From assembly GCF_000775915.1 (NCBI RefSeq), contig NZ_BBLT01000006.1, forward strand, positions 1 to 64,000: 64,000 nt of DNA. The letters run 5' to 3'. The stretch comes from Sporocytophaga myxococcoides. Lineage in GTDB: Bacteria; Bacteroidota; Bacteroidia; Cytophagales; Cytophagaceae. Below, piece by piece: positions 62,226 to 64,000 of this stretch. Made by a program: the position numbers and the translations under genes. Position 1 is the stretch's first letter. Every line of letters begins with the position of its first letter. Below the pieces are notes generated by a model. It made no database searches and was not told the DNA's origin. It saw only the letters and a list, made by a program, of their open reading frames with translations.

Positions 62226-63068
62226 ATGAATCGTCTATTTCAAGAACATACTGTTCATCTGGATTTGCTGCCTGATCAGCGGTGGGCTTTCTTGATTGAT
62301 TATAAAGAAGCTATAAATGATCTGCTTCAATGCTACTTAAACGATTTTGAGGGGGCTGACTTTATTTTTGATAATATTGAGCTATTTAAAAATGCTATTA
62401 TTTCAGAAGAGTATCTGAAGGAAATTGATTTTATCGCTTCTATTTCAAATTTTTCCCCAAGCGAGGTTCTGATAGCCAACTTATATTATGATATTTTGAA
62501 ATTTTACTTTGGATGCACTGCTTTTGCAGTAAGTAATGGTCAAACAGTAATGCATGGAAGAAATCTGGATTGGCATACAGAAAATAATCTACTAGGAAAA
62601 CATTCTCTGATTTTAAACTTTAAACGGGAGGGGAAAACCCTTTTTAAAACCATTGGGTGGCCAGGATTTATCGGGACTTTGTCAGGTATACGTCCTGGTA
62701 AGTTTTCTCTTACATTGAATGCCGTTTTAAGTGGAGAATCTCCTGAAATTGCAGTTCCGATTTCTTTCTTATTAAGAGATATTTTAACCTCTTCCAGTAC
62801 TTTTCAGGAAGCGAAACAAAAACTTGAAAATACTAAAATTGCCAGTGACTGTCTGATTTTGCTTTCAGGTATTTTAGCAGATGAAAAAGTTGTTATTGAA
62901 CGGACGCCCAATAGGTCTGCAACCAGGGCATCAGACTCTGGCTATATAATTGTCACCAATGACTACAAGAAAATTCAGAATAATACATCCGCAATCAGTG
63001 TCCTTCAGGCGACCTCATGTGGACGATATGAAAGAACAGAATTCTTTTTAAAAGACGCAATACCTTAG
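62226..63068 (+). CDS. Acid ceramidase/NAAA-like Ntn amidase, ended early by an in-frame amber codon
   Basis: The preferred start is ATG 62226 (MNRLFQEHTVHLDL); TTG 62205 is the upstream alternative. The catalytic Cys97 (FYFGCTAFAV), GRNLDW at 111-116, GFIGTLSGIRPGKFSLTLNA and the SDCLILLSG/VVIERTP strands match the linear-amide hydrolase family of NAAA and acid ceramidase. The TAG at 63066-63068 is followed in the same frame by 38 codons, ending VQQMVFDNITGDILCYTN before TAA at 63183. This looks like the family C-terminus. The gene is therefore probably truncated at about residue 280 of 319. Confidence 0.75.
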   Translation: MNRLFQEHTVHLDLLPDQRWAFLIDYKEAINDLLQCYLNDFEGADFIFDNIELFKNAIISEEYLKEIDFIASISNFSPSEVLIANLYYDILKFYFGCTAFAVSNGQTVMHGRNLDWHTENNLLGKHSLILNFKREGKTLFKTIGWPGFIGTLSGIRPGKFSLTLNAVLSGESPEIAVPISFLLRDILTSSSTFQEAKQKLENTKIASDCLILLSGILADEKVVIERTPNRSATRASDSGYIIVTNDYKKIQNNTSAISVLQATSCGRYERTEFFLKDAIP

Positions 63069-63200
63069 AATTTGGAAAGATGTATGGACATCTTGATGGA
63101 TGATGGTGTCAGGATGAATATAACTGTTCAGCAAATGGTTTTCGATAATATTACGGGCGATATATTATGTTATACCAATTGCTAATGGATAAAACTTTTA

Positions 63201-63779
63201 TCACGCAGCTCCGGCACCAGGTCTTTTAACCGATTCTATATTTACAAGTACTTTTCTGTTTTGCTTTTTGGATTTTGACTGATTTTTATTTTGCTGAACT
63301 TCTGCAAAATTTGGTTTAGGAAGATTTTCTATTTTTACATTCTCTGAAGGACTGAAAACTACTTTTTTATTTTCAGTATTTTTTTCAAAGTAACTGTTAA
63401 TATGATTGTTTAAGGTTTCAAGGCAAATGCTGGAGCTTATAAAGTAATTTACTCCATATCTTCTGACTTTATCCTGTGTGTCTTTATCTATATTGTCCTG
63501 CATTACTACAATCAGAACATTGTCTTTGTGAATGTCATGTGAAAATTTATAGCCTTCAAGAAAGTCAAAACCATCTGCAATAGGAGTATTCATGTTTAAG
63601 ACCACAACTGTTTTTGAGTCTACTGTTCTATGGCTGATTTGATTAAGATAAAGTAGGGCATGACCTCCGTTTAAGGTCACTTTTAATTGATCTACTAAGC
63701 CAGAATCAACAATCTTTTTTTCGTTAAGGCAGTTTGTTTTTGCATCACAATCAACAAGAAGTAATCTATTAATTTTCAT
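63201..63779 (-). CDS. Receiver-domain protein lacking the phospho-acceptor Asp
   Basis: Residues 1-125 are a CheY-like receiver with the N-terminal acidic pair in LLLVDCDAKTN. The phospho-acceptor position reads VVVLNMNTP instead of V-L-D-x-N-M-P, placing Asn where Asp should be. It keeps PIADGFDFLEGY. The tail (130-192) is charged and disordered, with a lysine-rich SKSKKQNRK and no DNA-binding domain. It probably acts as a phosphorylation-independent adaptor. No kinase gene is near. Confidence 0.8.
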   Translation of the reverse strand: MKINRLLLVDCDAKTNCLNEKKIVDSGLVDQLKVTLNGGHALLYLNQISHRTVDSKTVVVLNMNTPIADGFDFLEGYKFSHDIHKDNVLIVVMQDNIDKDTQDKVRRYGVNYFISSSICLETLNNHINSYFEKNTENKKVVFSPSENVKIENLPKPNFAEVQQNKNQSKSKKQNRKVLVNIESVKRPGAGAA

Positions 63780-64000
63780 AAGCCTTTAGATTTTATAGTT
63801 TTTTGTACGATTCGGTAACAAACATTGTTGCATAATTCAGGAATTTGCGGGATTTCCCTGAGTTATATCTCCCGAATTTCTCTGCGACCGGCTTAATATG
63901 AAATTTATATTTCGGGAGAAATTATAAAGTGTTGAATTATAGGTAAACAAATAAAATATTCTTCAAATAAGCAAATTTTTTATTAAATGTTTACTATTAT
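63780..64000. other. AT-rich end of window
   Basis: No gene is seen. The stretch contains the upstream region of the receiver gene and short inverted strings (TTTCCCTGAG, TTTCGGGAGAAA) without a clear promoter. Confidence 0.25.

Overview
The window is low-GC DNA from a Bacteroidota genome, most likely a gliding, polysaccharide-degrading Cytophagales (Cytophaga/Sporocytophaga-like). This is inferred from T9SS type A sorting domains on secreted proteins, SprB/CHU-type repeat proteins, an ECF sigma/FecR/STN cluster, weak Shine-Dalgarno use, a GH53 galactanase and a sulfatase. Nothing was searched against a database.

Layout. 1-6871: a mobile element, cut at the left edge, with two small genes, a CHC2/TOPRIM primase fused to a P-loop ATPase, two overlapping tyrosine recombinases (the second lacking catalytic residues), a GC-rich non-coding block ending in an intrinsic terminator, and a small terminal gene. 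6872-13010: a decaying RHS polymorphic-toxin array with two readable tip/immunity pairs, a third remnant, insertion-sequence 3' ends and short dispersed repeats between them. 13143-23096: secreted and envelope genes (T9SS adhesin-like protein, sulfatase, periplasmic rhodanese), an ECF sigma/FecR/STN-barrel operon and two alpha/beta hydrolases, one between 183-bp direct repeats. 23708-35343: Lhr helicase, MTHFR-like protein, flavin-binding protein, M3 oligopeptidase and small metabolic or sensory proteins. 35536-42883: secreted GH53 galactanase and a 1550-residue beta-helix/SprB-repeat protein, the latter flanked by two decayed copies of the dinB 3' end.

43238-47841: HEPN/MNT gene, HAD gene and a dense array of REP palindromes around a RAYT transposase and a truncated RAYT copy. 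47842-51925: an overlapping dinB-dnaE pair, a translesion-synthesis cassette. 52733-63779: ilvC, rhodanese/LysR/GNAT, Hsp70-like ATPase, a DUF2185 protein, an NlpC/P60-CE2 fusion, RRM and cold-shock proteins, an amidase interrupted by an in-frame amber codon, and a receiver domain lacking its phospho-acceptor Asp.

The parts that look least described are (i) the primase/dual-recombinase element with its GC-rich non-coding block, which appears to sit exactly at the conserved DYYPFG site of an RHS gene, and (ii) the REP/RAYT array next to dinB, where the RAYT gene carries a 17-bp REP match that is the breakpoint of a tandem duplication, and where REP-dinB junction fragments have been copied about 5-10 kb away.
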